Positions 1-7,617 of a stretch of 60,749 bases of DNA are shown piece by piece; position 1 is the stretch's first letter; every line of letters starts with the position of its first letter. A program made the position numbers and the translations under genes. Source of the DNA: an uncultured Eubacteriales bacterium (GTDB lineage Bacteria; Bacillota; Clostridia; Oscillospirales; Oscillospiraceae); assembly GCA_900540635.1 (NCBI GenBank), contig UQGU01000007.1:1-60749 (forward strand), given 5' to 3'. The notes under the pieces were generated by a model, which was given only the letters and a program-made list of their open reading frames with translations, did not search any database and had not been told where the DNA came from.

Positions 1-25
1 GGGAAAAGGTGGAAAGCGGTGCTGA

Positions 26-370
26 CGCACCGCTCAGACCTTACCTATCGCTATCAGAGAAACTTATTTGCGGATGGTGATTTCGGGAGTTGTCCCAAAG
101 GAGGCACCGCCTCCTGACTTTTGGGCAATGATGCGGGAGCTTCATGCCATCGGGAACAACCTGAATCAGATTGCCATGAATGCCCATGTGCTGAACGCCA
201 TTGATGCCAAGCACTACGACGAGGGTGTTCGGCTATTTCAGGATGCGGTGCAGAATATTCTATCTGCAGTCCTTGACCCGATACCGATTGACAAATTAAC
301 ACAAGGACGGGCAGAAGCGCCCGTCCCCAACGATGAAAGGAATGACGTTTATAGAAAAGAAGTTATGTAA
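26..370 (+). pseudogene. MobC-like mobilization protein, C-terminal part
   Basis: The frame from 26 to 370 encodes a protein containing PPPDFWAMMRELHAIGNNLNQIA, here cited by its core RELHAIGNNLNQIA, the conserved C-terminal signature of MobC/relaxosome accessory proteins. In the family this protein helps a relaxase nick the transfer origin of plasmids and integrative elements. An in-frame TGA at 23-25 cuts off the N-terminal ribbon-helix-helix part; the first ATG is at 68 and a TTG lies at 62, so this is either a 5'-broken gene or one frameshifted at the window edge. It overlaps the following parB by about 38 bases. The neighbours parB, xis and int support an integrated mobilizable element. 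The family call is good; whether the gene is intact outside the window cannot be seen. Confidence 0.6.
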
Positions 371-1187
371 CTCTATTGTGATTCCCATAGCGAAATTGCA
401 CCCCTTTGAGGGCCATCCTTACAAGGTCCTCGACAACGAAGAAATGGAGGCTTTGACGGAGAGTATTCACAGCGAAGGCATTCTCTCCCCGCTGATTGTC
501 CGCCCATTAGAGGGCACAGAAGAATACGAGGTAATCAGCGGCCACCGCAGACTACACGCAGCACAAAGGGCAGGGCTTTTGGAAGTCCCCGCCCTTGTCT
601 ACGAAATCAGCCGGGAGGAAGCGGCGATTATGCTTGTGGACAGCAACCTCTACCGGGAGCATATTTTACCCAGTGAGAAGGCGTTTGCCTATAAGCTGAA
701 AATGGAGGCAATGCGCCACCAAGGTACTTCTGGCCAACTTGGCCAGAAATGGAGTCGGGAGGAGATTTCCGAGGGAGAAAGCGGCCGCCAAGTTCAGCGT
801 TACATTCGCCTGACCTACCTACAGCCCGACATTCTAAAGCTGGTGGACGCTGGACGGATTTCCCTAACACCCGCTGTGGAAATCTCCTACCTGAACCAAC
901 AGGAGCAAGAGGACTTGCTATACACTATGGAATCCGAGGACTGCACGCCCTCCCTCGCCCAGGCAAAGGAGCTGCACCGCCAATCCCAGGCGGGACTTTT
1001 GGACATGGACAGTATTTTCAAAATCTTGTCCCAGCGCAAGCCCAACCAACGGGAGAACTTCAAAATTCCCATGGAGAAGATACGGAAATTCTTCCCCAAG
1101 AGCTACTCCCAACAGCAAATTGAAAACGCCATCGTCTCCGCACTCCAGCGGGAGGCACGGCGCAGGGCTGACCGGGATGGGCGGTAA
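333..1187 (+). CDS. ParB/Spo0J-family DNA-binding protein of the mobile element
   Basis: The 284-residue protein has the ParB N-terminal domain: residues about 14-110 with the EYEVISGHRRLHAAQRAG motif (the GHRR box that binds CTP in ParB proteins) and EAAIMLVDSNLYREHI following it, then a KorB/HTH-like region with SGRQVQRYIRL. ParB proteins bind parS-like sites and work with a ParA ATPase in segregation; on integrative elements they often act as regulators. No parA is next to it here. The start at 333 was kept, but ATG 342 (MTFIEKK) is equally possible because neither has a clear ribosome site; translation is probably coupled to the upstream mobC-like frame, which it overlaps. Family assignment is firm, role on this element inferred. 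Confidence 0.85.
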   Translation: MKGMTFIEKKLCNSIVIPIAKLHPFEGHPYKVLDNEEMEALTESIHSEGILSPLIVRPLEGTEEYEVISGHRRLHAAQRAGLLEVPALVYEISREEAAIMLVDSNLYREHILPSEKAFAYKLKMEAMRHQGTSGQLGQKWSREEISEGESGRQVQRYIRLTYLQPDILKLVDAGRISLTPAVEISYLNQQEQEDLLYTMESEDCTPSLAQAKELHRQSQAGLLDMDSIFKILSQRKPNQRENFKIPMEKIRKFFPKSYSQQQIENAIVSALQREARRRADRDGR

Positions 1188-1200
1188 GGAGGGGTGCTTC

Positions 1201-1428
1201 TTGCGTACATCTCGGCAGACAATGATTCACTCCATGGATGATTTGCCCGTCATTCTAAGTGCCTCCGATGTTGCGGCGGTCTTGGGTATTTCCAGGGCGA
1301 AAGCTTACCAGCTTTTCCACAGACTTGACTTCCCCACATTGAAGCTGGGCAAACGTCTGCTGGTTCGGCGGGAACTGTTTTTCCAATGGCTGGACCGGCA
1401 GACACAGGCGGAGGGGTACGGTGGATAG
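1201..1428 (+). CDS. Excisionase-like MerR/HTH_17 DNA-binding protein
   Basis: A 75-residue protein with a winged-helix excisionase-type domain: LSASDVAAVLGISRAKAYQLF (helix-turn-helix, cited by its ends) then LGKRLLVRRELFFQWLDRQ, typical of HTH_17 proteins. The start is taken as TTG 1201 because AAGGAGGGG at 1186-1194 lies seven bases ahead of it; the next in-frame ATGs are 1222 and 1234. It lies 14 bases after parB and about 90 bases before the integrase, the usual place for a recombination directionality factor. By position it is probably the excisionase of the element, but the same fold also occurs in small regulators. Confidence 0.75.
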   Translation: MRTSRQTMIHSMDDLPVILSASDVAAVLGISRAKAYQLFHRLDFPTLKLGKRLLVRRELFFQWLDRQTQAEGYGG

Positions 1429-1517
1429 AATTGCAGTTTCTTTAAGGCTGTGCTATGATGGCCCTGGTAAAAGGAATAGACGTTTGTCTCGAAATACATC
1501 CGGAAAGTGAGGAAATC

Positions 1518-2675
1518 ATGGCAACAAAGAAAGCAAACGGGAGCGGGTCTATTCGTAAAAGAGCAGACGGAAGATGGGAGGGCCTTTACAGCAACGGCTA
1601 TGACCCGAAGACTGGAAAGCTCATTCGCAAATCCGTATATGGCAAAACCCAAAAGGAGGTCCGGCAAAAGCTGTCCCAAATCGCCACGGAAATGGACAAT
1701 GGCACCTTTGCGGAGCCATCCAAAATGAAAGTTGCCCAGTGGCTGGATGAATGGCTGACCTGCTATGCGATGAACATCAAGCCGGCCACCAGAAGTGCCT
1801 ACGAGGAACACATTCGTGTCCATATCAAGCCCACACTGGGAGATATTTCTCTGAAACAGCTGTCTACAAGGGATATTCAGCAGCTCTATACCAGTCTGCT
1901 GAAAGAACGGGAACTGTCCCCAAAAACAGTCCGCAATATCCACGGCGTCCTGCACCGCACGCTGGAACAGGCAAAACTGCTGGGCTATATCAAGGTCAAT
2001 CCGGCAGATGCCGCTGTACCCCCACGTGTGGAGAAAAAGCAGGTAGAGGCCATGGATGTGGAGGATATTGGGAAGTTCCTGACAGCGATTCAGGGCAGCA
2101 AATACGAGTATCCCCTGTTTGTGGCCGTATTCACCGGCTTACGCCAGGGTGAACTGCTGGGACTGACCTGGGATTGCGTAGACTTTGAGAACGGATTGCT
2201 GTTAATCAACAAACAGCATAACCGAGTCAAAGGTGACACAGCGTTCCGGTTTGCCAGTCTGAAGAATGACAAAGCCCGTGTTTTGACTGCCGCAGACGAG
2301 GTGATGGAAGTCCTAAAGCTGCAAAAAGAGCGTCAAACCGCCTGGGCTGCCACGTTAGGGGACGGCTGGTCGAATCCAGATCATCTGGTGTTCACCACGG
2401 AATTTGGCCGCTATATCAACAACAAGATTCTCTATCAGAACTTCAAGCGGATCATGCGGAAACTTGGCAAACCTGATCTCCGCTTTCACGATCTCCGCCA
2501 TACTTACGCCGTCAACAGTCTGCGGGCCGGGGACGACATCAAGACCGTTCAGGAGAATTTAGGCCATGCAACCGCCTCATTCACGCTGGCAACCTACGCC
2601 CATGCCACACCCGGCATGAAGCGGGAGAGTGCCAAGAGAATGACCGAGTTCATCCGTTCGGTGCAGGGTGTTTAG
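1518..2675 (+). CDS. int: Tyrosine recombinase (integrase) of the mobile element
   Basis: The 385-residue protein has the order expected for Tn916-type integrases: an N-terminal arm-binding domain (GSGSIRKRADGRWEG, then YDPKTGKLIRKSVYGKT), a SAM-like core-binding domain (about residues 60-150, VAQWLDEWL...), and a catalytic domain with the first Arg in FTGLRQGELLGL, the His-x-x-Arg box HDLRHTYAV, the second His in LGHATASFT and the Tyr nucleophile in ATYAHATPG. ATG 1518 is preferred over ATG 1455 because GTGAGGA precedes it and the family begins with this Lys-rich segment. It catalyses integration and excision. The gene stops about 150 bases from the 3' end of tRNA-Tyr, so it marks one end of the element. 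All catalytic residues appear present. Confidence 0.92.
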   Translation: MATKKANGSGSIRKRADGRWEGLYSNGYDPKTGKLIRKSVYGKTQKEVRQKLSQIATEMDNGTFAEPSKMKVAQWLDEWLTCYAMNIKPATRSAYEEHIRVHIKPTLGDISLKQLSTRDIQQLYTSLLKERELSPKTVRNIHGVLHRTLEQAKLLGYIKVNPADAAVPPRVEKKQVEAMDVEDIGKFLTAIQGSKYEYPLFVAVFTGLRQGELLGLTWDCVDFENGLLLINKQHNRVKGDTAFRFASLKNDKARVLTAADEVMEVLKLQKERQTAWAATLGDGWSNPDHLVFTTEFGRYINNKILYQNFKRIMRKLGKPDLRFHDLRHTYAVNSLRAGDDIKTVQENLGHATASFTLATYAHATPGMKRESAKRMTEFIRSVQGV

Positions 2676-2686
2676 TGGCGTGAATC

Positions 2687-2727
2687 TGACCACAAGAATT
2701 CCCCCGTTGTGGTCACGGTTGTGGTCA
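2687..2727. repeat. Candidate integrase-binding / attachment repeats
   Basis: TGACCACAA (2687-2695) is the exact reverse complement of TTGTGGTCA at 2707-2715, with a second direct TTGTGGTCA at 2719-2727, exactly 12 bases further. The array begins 11 bases after the integrase stop codon. Inverted plus direct short repeats at the int-proximal end are what attachment or arm-type sites of tyrosine recombinases look like. No second att copy is in the window, so the exact core is unknown. Confidence 0.45.
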
Positions 2728-2798
2728 AACGGAATCCGCAGCTGAAACATCTAACTTTTCAGAGACAAAAAACACATATTCTTCCCAAAAGTGAAAGA

Positions 2799-2826
2799 AA
2801 CTCCGCACCAAAATTGGTGCGGAGTT
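2799..2826 (-). terminator. Terminator of the tRNA-Thr/tRNA-Tyr operon
   Basis: AACTCCGCACC and GGTGCGGAGTT form an 11-bp perfect stem around AAAATT. Read on the minus strand it directly follows the CCA of tRNA-Tyr and is followed by a T-rich stretch (TTTCTTTCAC). It remains attached to the tRNA, so the mobile element inserted beyond the terminator rather than in the tRNA 3' end. Confidence 0.75.
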
Positions 2827-2910
2827 GGTGGGGGAAGGTGGATTCGAACCACCGAAGCTATAAGCAGCAGATTTACAGTCTGTCCCCTTTGGCCACTCGG
2901 GAATTCCCCC
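2826..2910 (-). tRNA. tRNA-Tyr (GTA)
   Basis: The reverse complement folds as a class II tRNA: acceptor GGGGGAA pairing with TTCCCCC, anticodon loop CTGTAAA with anticodon GTA, an extra arm, T-loop GGTTCGAATCC, and an encoded CCA at 2826-2828. Length 85 nt including CCA. Confidence 0.95.
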
Positions 2911-2931
2911 ATATTCACTTTGCCTTTTGTG

Positions 2932-3007
2932 TGGAGCCGGTAGACGGACTCGAACCCCCGACCTGCTGATTACAAATCAGCTGCTCTACCAACTGAGCTA
3001 TACCGGC
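2932..3007 (-). tRNA. tRNA-Thr (TGT)
   Basis: The reverse complement has acceptor GCCGGTA pairing with TACCGGC, D-loop AGCTCAGTTGGTAGAGC, anticodon loop TTTGTAA with anticodon TGT, T-loop GGTTCGAGTCC and encoded CCA at 2932-2934. It lies 21 bases upstream of tRNA-Tyr on the same strand, and both end at the shared terminator. Confidence 0.95.
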
Positions 3008-3153
3008 AGGTGTTCCGCTCACGTAAGGCTTTTGTATTATATCATGAATCCGGAAAATGTCAAGAGGGCATTTTTACAGATTGTCCACTGCTTGATTCCA
3101 TTTTACATTGTTCTTCTATTTTTAGTAATTTTGTAAAAATAGGAGGCGCCCTT

Positions 3154-3264
3154 ATGGAACTGGACTACGCACAAATCGGCAAGCGCATTGCCGCCCGCCG
3201 AAAAGAGCTTGGGCTCAAGCAAACCGAAGTTTGTGACAAGGCTGGTATTCATGACAAATATCTA
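3154..3264 (+). pseudogene. 5' fragment of an XRE-family regulator
   Basis: After a good ribosome site (AGGAGG at 3141-3146) an ATG opens a typical Cro/CI-type HTH start, MELDYAQIGKRIAARRKELG followed by LKQTEVCDKAGIHDKYL. After codon 37 (about 3264) the reading leaves the family pattern, which normally continues with an S-N-I-E-R-G/A motif, and the sequence from 3262 is instead the 3' part of a lipoprotein gene on the other strand. The HTH recognition helix is therefore lost and no functional product is expected. Confidence 0.7.
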
Positions 3265-3539
3265 ATTCTGGCTATCAGCATAATCACCCAGCCGGTTAAA
3301 AATATCCTTTTCCGCATCATAATCTTTATTCTGCAACAATTGTGCAGCATAAGTATACTGGCAAACTTTTACCATCTCAGGACTATTTTCATAATCGCCC
3401 AATTCTTCAAAAATTGCAGTAGCAGCCTCATACTCCCCCGCCTTGTAAAGCGATGTTGCCTTTTTATACTGACTACTGTCACATCCCGCAAGTATCAGGC
3501 ACATCATTAGCACGCAGACTACGCAAATTATTTTTTCAC
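3262..3539 (-). pseudogene. Broken lipoprotein gene with tetratricopeptide-like repeats
   Basis: The open frame 3513-3262 encodes MLMMCLILAGCDSS (lipobox LILAGC) followed by two similar blocks, ATSLYKAGEYEAATAIFEELGDYENS and a second ending IFNRLGDYADSQN, the usual repeat of small Clostridial lipoproteins. A GTG at 3539 with upstream GAGAGGA would give the expected start M-K-K-I-I-C-V-V-C-V-L-M-M-C if the A-run at 3531-3536 had seven rather than six A residues; as written it stops after three codons. The 3' end is also lost: the frame ends inside the second repeat at the junction with the XRE fragment. Both defects make this a pseudogene, though a slippery A-run could restore the first one. 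Confidence 0.6.
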
Positions 3540-3707
3540 GATAAAATCCTCTCTCTAATTTGATGATTACGCTTTATTCGTCAAAAGATATAAAACGTAA
3601 TCAGAATAATAACATATATTTTTAGTCATTTCAACAACTAACAACAATTATTCTATGACTATATCTTAAAATCACGGCGTTATCATTACTCATAAGAGGT
3701 GATACTT

Positions 3708-4016
3708 GTGTATGAAGATTTTGTCCGGGAACGAATTACAAATCTGCGAATCAAAAAAGGCGTATCAGAATACCAAATGAGCTACGATTTAGGGCACAGC
3801 AGAGGATACGTCTATAATATCTCTTCTGGAAAAGCGCTGCCTCCACTGAAAGAGTTCTTTGCAATATGTGACTACTTTGAAATAACACCACAACAGTTTT
3901 TCGATGACTCTTCAAAAAATCCTGAGTTAATCCAAAAAGCAATTGAAGGTATGAAGCAGTTAGATGAAAGCGATATGCTCATGCTTCTCAGTTGGATTAA
4001 CCGAATGCTGAAATAG
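3708..4016 (+). CDS. Small XRE-family helix-turn-helix regulator
   Basis: A 102-residue protein with an HTH_3 domain over about residues 4-58: RERITNLRIKKGVSEYQMSYDLGHSRGYVYNISSGKALPP, then FFAICDYFEITPQQFF, followed by an acidic C-terminal helix (LIQKAIEGMKQLDESDMLMLL). The start GTG 3708 is chosen because AGAGGTGAT ends five bases before it; GTG 3699 overlaps that site. Such proteins are common regulators on acquired DNA in Clostridia. It stands alone in an AT-rich patch and its target is unknown. Confidence 0.75.
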   Translation: MYEDFVRERITNLRIKKGVSEYQMSYDLGHSRGYVYNISSGKALPPLKEFFAICDYFEITPQQFFDDSSKNPELIQKAIEGMKQLDESDMLMLLSWINRMLK

Positions 4017-4065
4017 GGCAGAAGAAAGCAATGTGTGCAGCCATCCCATTGCCTCAAAATCTGCT

Positions 4066-4114
4066 AAAAAATCCACAGGTCTTCCCCATTCCGGGAAATG
4101 GCCTGTGGATTTTT
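4066..4114. terminator. Hairpin terminator after the XRE gene
   Basis: AAAAATCCACAGG (4066-4078) and CCTGTGGATTTTT (4102-4114) are perfect complements, giving an A-tract/T-tract flanked stem that can work in both directions. Confidence 0.7.
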
Positions 4115-4276
4115 GTTCTGTTTTTCGCGGTTTGTCGAAATTCTTGTGAAAACAGGCGTTATTTTACATTGGATTTGCCTGCTGCGCGTTTGAGGCGCTG
4201 CCCAGCACAAAAAGGGGTGCGGATGGTTTGGAGCGGATATTGGACTGTTGGAAGCATAAAATAATCTCACGCCCAC

Positions 4277-4305
4277 TTCACATAAGTATGGGATTATGCT
4301 ATAAT
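4277..4305 (+). promoter_or_regulatory. Promoter of the GNAT gene
   Basis: TTCACA at 4277-4282 and TATAAT at 4300-4305 are separated by 17 bases, 36 bases before the ATG at 4341. Confidence 0.65.
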
Positions 4306-4340
4306 TTATTCACAAATCCGAATCTGACGGGGGAAACATA

Positions 4341-4847
4341 ATGTATATTGAAACTGGCAGAATGATCATTCGTGATTTTACAATGGACGACTTAAACGAT
4401 ATGCACGAAATATTGGGCGATGATGAGACAATGAAGAATTGCGAACCTGCATATACCATCGAGAAAACAGCCGATTTTTTGCAAAAGTTCTGCATAGCCA
4501 AAAGAGGTGCTGTTGCTGCAGTGCATAAAGATACCAACAAAGTGATTGGCTACATCCTCTTCAACGAATATGATGAAGAAGTGTATGAAATGGGTTGGAT
4601 TTATAACAAGGATTATTGGAGACAAGGCTATGCTTTCGAATCTTGTAAGGCTGTTATTGATTATGCTTTTAACAGTATGAACATCCATAAAATATTTGCG
4701 GAAGCGATTGATGGAATAAAATCCGTTGGTTTGATGAAGAAGCTTGGAATGAAATTAGAAGGAATTCAAAGAAGCCAGACAAAGGATAATTTTGGAAACT
4801 GGGCAGACCTGTACCTTTATGGTATTCTTGCAGAAGATAGGCAGTAA
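4341..4847 (+). CDS. GNAT-family N-acetyltransferase (RimJ/RimL type)
   Basis: A 168-residue protein starting MYIETGRMIIRDFTMDDLNDM, the typical opening of RimJ/RimL-like acetyltransferases. The acetyl-CoA binding motif A is seen as YNKDYWRQGYAFESCKAVIDYAF (about residues 92-114, with the Q/R-x-x-G-x-A/G pattern reduced to RQGYA) and the C-terminal SVGLMKKLGMKLEG motif is present. The family transfers acetyl groups from acetyl-CoA to N-terminal amines or small molecules in the cytoplasm; the substrate cannot be told. It has its own promoter and a terminator at 4906-4947. The gene is clearly more AT-rich than the core genes after 5 kb, suggesting acquisition with this patch. Confidence 0.85.
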   Translation: MYIETGRMIIRDFTMDDLNDMHEILGDDETMKNCEPAYTIEKTADFLQKFCIAKRGAVAAVHKDTNKVIGYILFNEYDEEVYEMGWIYNKDYWRQGYAFESCKAVIDYAFNSMNIHKIFAEAIDGIKSVGLMKKLGMKLEGIQRSQTKDNFGNWADLYLYGILAEDRQ

Positions 4848-4905
4848 TCCCCACGGCAATTTGTCGAACTATCATTCGAGTCGTTCACAGAAATATCCAT
4901 GAAAA

Positions 4906-4947
4906 CCTCCAAACGTTGGTCAAAAATTCAATGCTTGGAGGCTTTTG
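4906..4947 (+). terminator. Terminator after the GNAT gene
   Basis: CCTCCAA (4906-4912) pairs with TTGGAGG (4935-4941), followed by CTTTT. The rest of the 275-base spacer to spo0A holds a GC-rich hairpin (4969-5003) and the spo0A terminator. Confidence 0.5.
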
Positions 4948-4968
4948 GCAATTTTCCGCAGGAAAACC

Positions 4969-5003
4969 CCCCGGCCCGCCTGGACGCTTCCGGCGGGCCG
5001 GGG
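4969..5003. repeat. GC-rich hairpin
   Basis: CCCCGGCCCGCC and GGCGGGCCGGGG form a 12-bp perfect stem around 11 bases. On the minus strand it is followed by GGTTTTCC and may serve as a second terminator behind spo0A. Confidence 0.5.
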
Positions 5004-5073
5004 TATCAATAATCAGAAAGCGCATTTCCGGTCAGCGGGTCTGCTCAAGTCAAGTCATCTCCTAAAAGCAGAA

Positions 5074-5116
5074 AATCCACAGCCCCTCCCCTTCTTGTGG
5101 AAAAGAGCTGTGGATT
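5074..5116 (-). terminator. Terminator of spo0A
   Basis: AATCCACAGC (5074-5083) and GCTGTGGATT (5107-5116) form a 10-bp stem just after the spo0A stop; the minus strand continues with TTCTGCTTTTA. Confidence 0.65.
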
Positions 5117-5122
5117 CTTCAT

Positions 5123-5902
5123 TCAATACTGCGCCGCCTCGGCGCTCTTGAGCTGCAATTGGAGCCTGTCCGCGATCAGGGCAATAAACTCACTGTTCGT
5201 GGGCTTGCCCTTGGTGTTGCTCACGGTGTAGCCAAAGAAACTTTGCAAGGTGTCGAGATCGCCCCTGTCCCAGGCTACCTCGATGGCGTGGCGTATGGCC
5301 CGCTCTACCCGGGAAGGCGTGGTCTGGAAGGTTTTGGCCACCTGGGGGTAGAGAACCTTGGTGATGGCGTTGATAACGTCCATATCGTCCACCGCCAGGA
5401 TGATGGCCTCCCGCAAATACTGATAGCCCTTGATATGAGCGGGGACGCCGATCTCGTGAATGATGTTCGTGACCATGCTCTCAATGCCGGTCCGGTCCAT
5501 CCGGCGGGGCGCGGGATACCGGGGGCTCTCCCCTCCCCGGATCTCCTCCATGCGCTCCACAAGGATATTCATATCGCAGGGCTTGAGCATGAGGTATCGA
5601 ACCCCCAGACTGGCAACCGCTGCGGAAACATAATCCGTCACAAAGGCCGAAGTCGCCAGGGTCACAGGCTTCCGGTCCAGATTGCTGATTGCCTTCAGCA
5701 CACTGATGCCGTCCTGCTTGCTGAGCATCAGGTCCAGCACCAGTACCTGGGGCTTTCGCTCATTGATCAGCCGGATGGCCTGCTCTCCGTCGCCCGCCGT
5801 TCCAACCACCTGGAAGCCATCCGCACGCTGCAGAGCCGCCGCCAGAGCGGTGCAAAATTCCTCCGAACTATCCGCAATCAACACGGTTGTTTGATGATCC
5901 AT
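5123..5902 (-). CDS. spo0A: Sporulation master regulator Spo0A
   Basis: A 259-residue response regulator. The receiver domain (residues 5-125) shows IADSSEEF, the phosphoacceptor Asp57 in VLVLDLMLSKQDG, the Thr/Ser in LATSAF and the Lys in MLKPCD. The C-terminal domain carries the highly diagnostic Spo0A signature HEIGVPAHIKGYQYLREAI and TPSRVERAIRHAIEVAWDRG, the recognition helix that binds 0A boxes. It is slightly shorter than Bacillus Spo0A (267). ATG 5902 follows GGAGAGGTTAGT. Spo0A switches cells into sporulation after phosphorelay or orphan-kinase phosphorylation. It is monocistronic here; spo0A usually follows spoIVB in Clostridia, but the upstream neighbour here is a divergent aminopeptidase gene, so the common spoIVB-spo0A linkage is absent from this window. 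Confidence 0.97.
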   Translation of the reverse strand: MDHQTTVLIADSSEEFCTALAAALQRADGFQVVGTAGDGEQAIRLINERKPQVLVLDLMLSKQDGISVLKAISNLDRKPVTLATSAFVTDYVSAAVASLGVRYLMLKPCDMNILVERMEEIRGGESPRYPAPRRMDRTGIESMVTNIIHEIGVPAHIKGYQYLREAIILAVDDMDVINAITKVLYPQVAKTFQTTPSRVERAIRHAIEVAWDRGDLDTLQSFFGYTVSNTKGKPTNSEFIALIADRLQLQLKSAEAAQY

Positions 5903-5966
5903 ACTAACCTCTCCTGTCCACTTGAAAATACCCCATAAGCGGCGTTGTCCGCCGTGCGACAAGAAT

Positions 5967-5995
5967 AATTTAGCACAAAGGTTCCCGTTTTGCAA
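5967..5995 (-). promoter_or_regulatory. Promoter of spo0A
   Basis: On the minus strand TTGCAA (5990-5995) and TAAATT (5967-5972) are 17 bases apart, about 65 bases before the spo0A ATG. Further upstream, around 6075-6085, the minus strand reads TTTTTGTCGAT, one base off a 0A box (TGTCGAA), which could allow autoregulation. Confidence 0.5.
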
Positions 5996-6104
5996 GGCCG
6001 TTTCCCAACATTCGCTCGTGCCGAATCGACTGATTCCAGAAAAATCCCGTAAAATCTCAAGTTTTTCTACGGCAATCGACAAAAAGTCGTCAAAAATGCG
6101 CACA

Positions 6105-6133
6105 TTGACGGAAAGGGAAAGCCGATGTAAAAT
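6105..6133 (+). promoter_or_regulatory. Promoter of the M18 aminopeptidase gene
   Basis: TTGACG (6105-6110) and TAAAAT (6128-6133) are separated by 17 bases and lie 36 bases before the ATG. Confidence 0.7.
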
Positions 6134-6168
6134 AGTTTCGACAATTCCAGAGATAAGGAGGAAACACT

Positions 6169-7449
6169 ATGCTTTCCCAAACAAAAGAACTCTGCGCCTT
6201 TCTGGACGCTTCCCACAGCCAATACCACGCAAGAGCCTATCTGACGGCCATCCTGGACAAGGAGGGCTATACTGCCCTGAAGGAATCCGAAAAATGGGAA
6301 CTGGTTCCCGGCGGGAAATATTATGTAACCCGAGGTGGCAGCGCTGTTCTGGCCTTCCGGGTGCCCGAGGGAGAAGCCCTGGGCTTCCTCATTAGCGCCG
6401 CCCACACGGACCGCCCCGCCTTCAAACTGAAGGAGAATGGAGAGATCGAGGGCGTGTGCCCCCGGCTGGCCGTAGAGCGCTACGGCGGACAGATCCTGGC
6501 CCCCTGGCTGGACCGTCCCCTGAGCATTGCCGGCCGGGTACTGGTGCAGACCGAGCGCGGTGCCGAAAGCCGCCTGCTGGACATTGACCGGGACCTGCTG
6601 CTGATCCCCAACGTGGCCATTCACATGAACCGGCAGGTCAACGACGGCTACAAGTGGAACCCCGTCACAGACGTGCTGCCGCTGCTGGCCTCTCCGGAGA
6701 ACAAAGGGCAGTTCACCGCCATGCTGGAAAAGGAGGCCGGCGGTAAGATCCTGAGCCACGACCTGTTCCTCTACATCCGTCAGAAGGCCAGCGTATGGGG
6801 CCTGGATGAGAGCTTCCTGTCCAGCGCTGCCCTGGATGACCTGGAATGCGTCTGGGGCTGCTTCCGGGGCTTCCTGGCCTCCGGCACCGGCCGTTCCATC
6901 CCTCTCTTCGCCGCCCTGGACAGTGAAGAGGTTGGCTCCTGCTCCCCCCAGGGCGCAGGCTCCACTCTGCTGCGCCAGACCGTCTCCCGGATCGCCCAGG
7001 CTCTTGCCCTGGATGAAAACCGGATGCTGGCCCAGTCCTTCCTGGTCAGCGCCGACAACGCTCACGCCCAGCACCCCAACCATCCGGAGCTGGCGGACAG
7101 CGGCAACGCCCCCAAGCTGGGCGGCGGCATTGTGATCAAGTTCAATGCAAACCTGCGCTATTGCACCGACGGCCTCAGCGCCGCCGTCATGCGCACGGTA
7201 TGCCACAGAGCCGGGGTCAACAGCCAGAACTACTACAACCGCCCGGACATCCCCGGCGGCAGCACCCTGGGCTGCATCTCCATCGGCCAGGTCAGCGTAC
7301 CCACGGTGGACATCGGCCTGGCCCAGCTGGCCATGCACAGCTGCTACGAAACCGCCGCCGTCTCCGATGCCATTGACCTGGAGAAGGCCATGACGGTATA
7401 CTTCGGCTCCACACTGCGCAGAAGCGAGGACAGCTTTATCCTGGAATAA
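6169..7449 (+). CDS. M18-family aminopeptidase
   Basis: A 426-residue zinc aminopeptidase of the DAP/LAP4 family. Metal and catalytic motifs are seen in order: SAAHTDRPAFKLK (first His and Asp), LDSEEVGSCSPQGAGS (the catalytic Glu pair), SADNAHAQHPNHPEL (Asp and His) and HSCYETAAVSD near the C-terminus (last His). Such enzymes remove acidic or neutral N-terminal residues from peptides in the cytosol. The length fits the family (about 420-450). The ATG at 6169 follows AAGGAGGAAACACT. It is transcribed away from spo0A from its own promoter, and a GTTGACAGTT-type repeat separates it from the next gene. Confidence 0.92.
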   Translation: MLSQTKELCAFLDASHSQYHARAYLTAILDKEGYTALKESEKWELVPGGKYYVTRGGSAVLAFRVPEGEALGFLISAAHTDRPAFKLKENGEIEGVCPRLAVERYGGQILAPWLDRPLSIAGRVLVQTERGAESRLLDIDRDLLLIPNVAIHMNRQVNDGYKWNPVTDVLPLLASPENKGQFTAMLEKEAGGKILSHDLFLYIRQKASVWGLDESFLSSAALDDLECVWGCFRGFLASGTGRSIPLFAALDSEEVGSCSPQGAGSTLLRQTVSRIAQALALDENRMLAQSFLVSADNAHAQHPNHPELADSGNAPKLGGGIVIKFNANLRYCTDGLSAAVMRTVCHRAGVNSQNYYNRPDIPGGSTLGCISIGQVSVPTVDIGLAQLAMHSCYETAAVSDAIDLEKAMTVYFGSTLRRSEDSFILE

Positions 7450-7472
7450 GCAGGAATCGGCGTCTATTTCGA

Positions 7473-7570
7473 GTTGACAGTTAAGGAGGTTCTTCAGACA
7501 TCACAACTTTTCTTAAAAATGTCCCGTAGGGACACCACAACTGTCAACTGTTCACTGTCAACTGTCAACT
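7473..7570 (+). repeat. Dispersed repeat family C (GTTGACAGTT type), copy 1
   Basis: The ends consist of GTTGACAGTT units and their reverse complements (AACTGTCAAC repeated at 7541-7570), around a central palindrome TGTCCCGTAGGGACA. A clearly related copy lies at 54652-54774 in opposite genomic orientation. Both copies have the same orientation relative to the genes they separate. No coding capacity; it resembles a miniature inverted-repeat element. Confidence 0.85.
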
Positions 7571-7617
7571 CATATTTCCCACAATCCACAATTCTTCACA
7601 CGACCAAGGAGGTTCCC

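Noticed and set aside
4130..4145. 0A box (TTTGTCGAAA) between the XRE and GNAT genes
   Set aside because: A single short match in AT-rich DNA without a promoter at the right distance; chance cannot be excluded.
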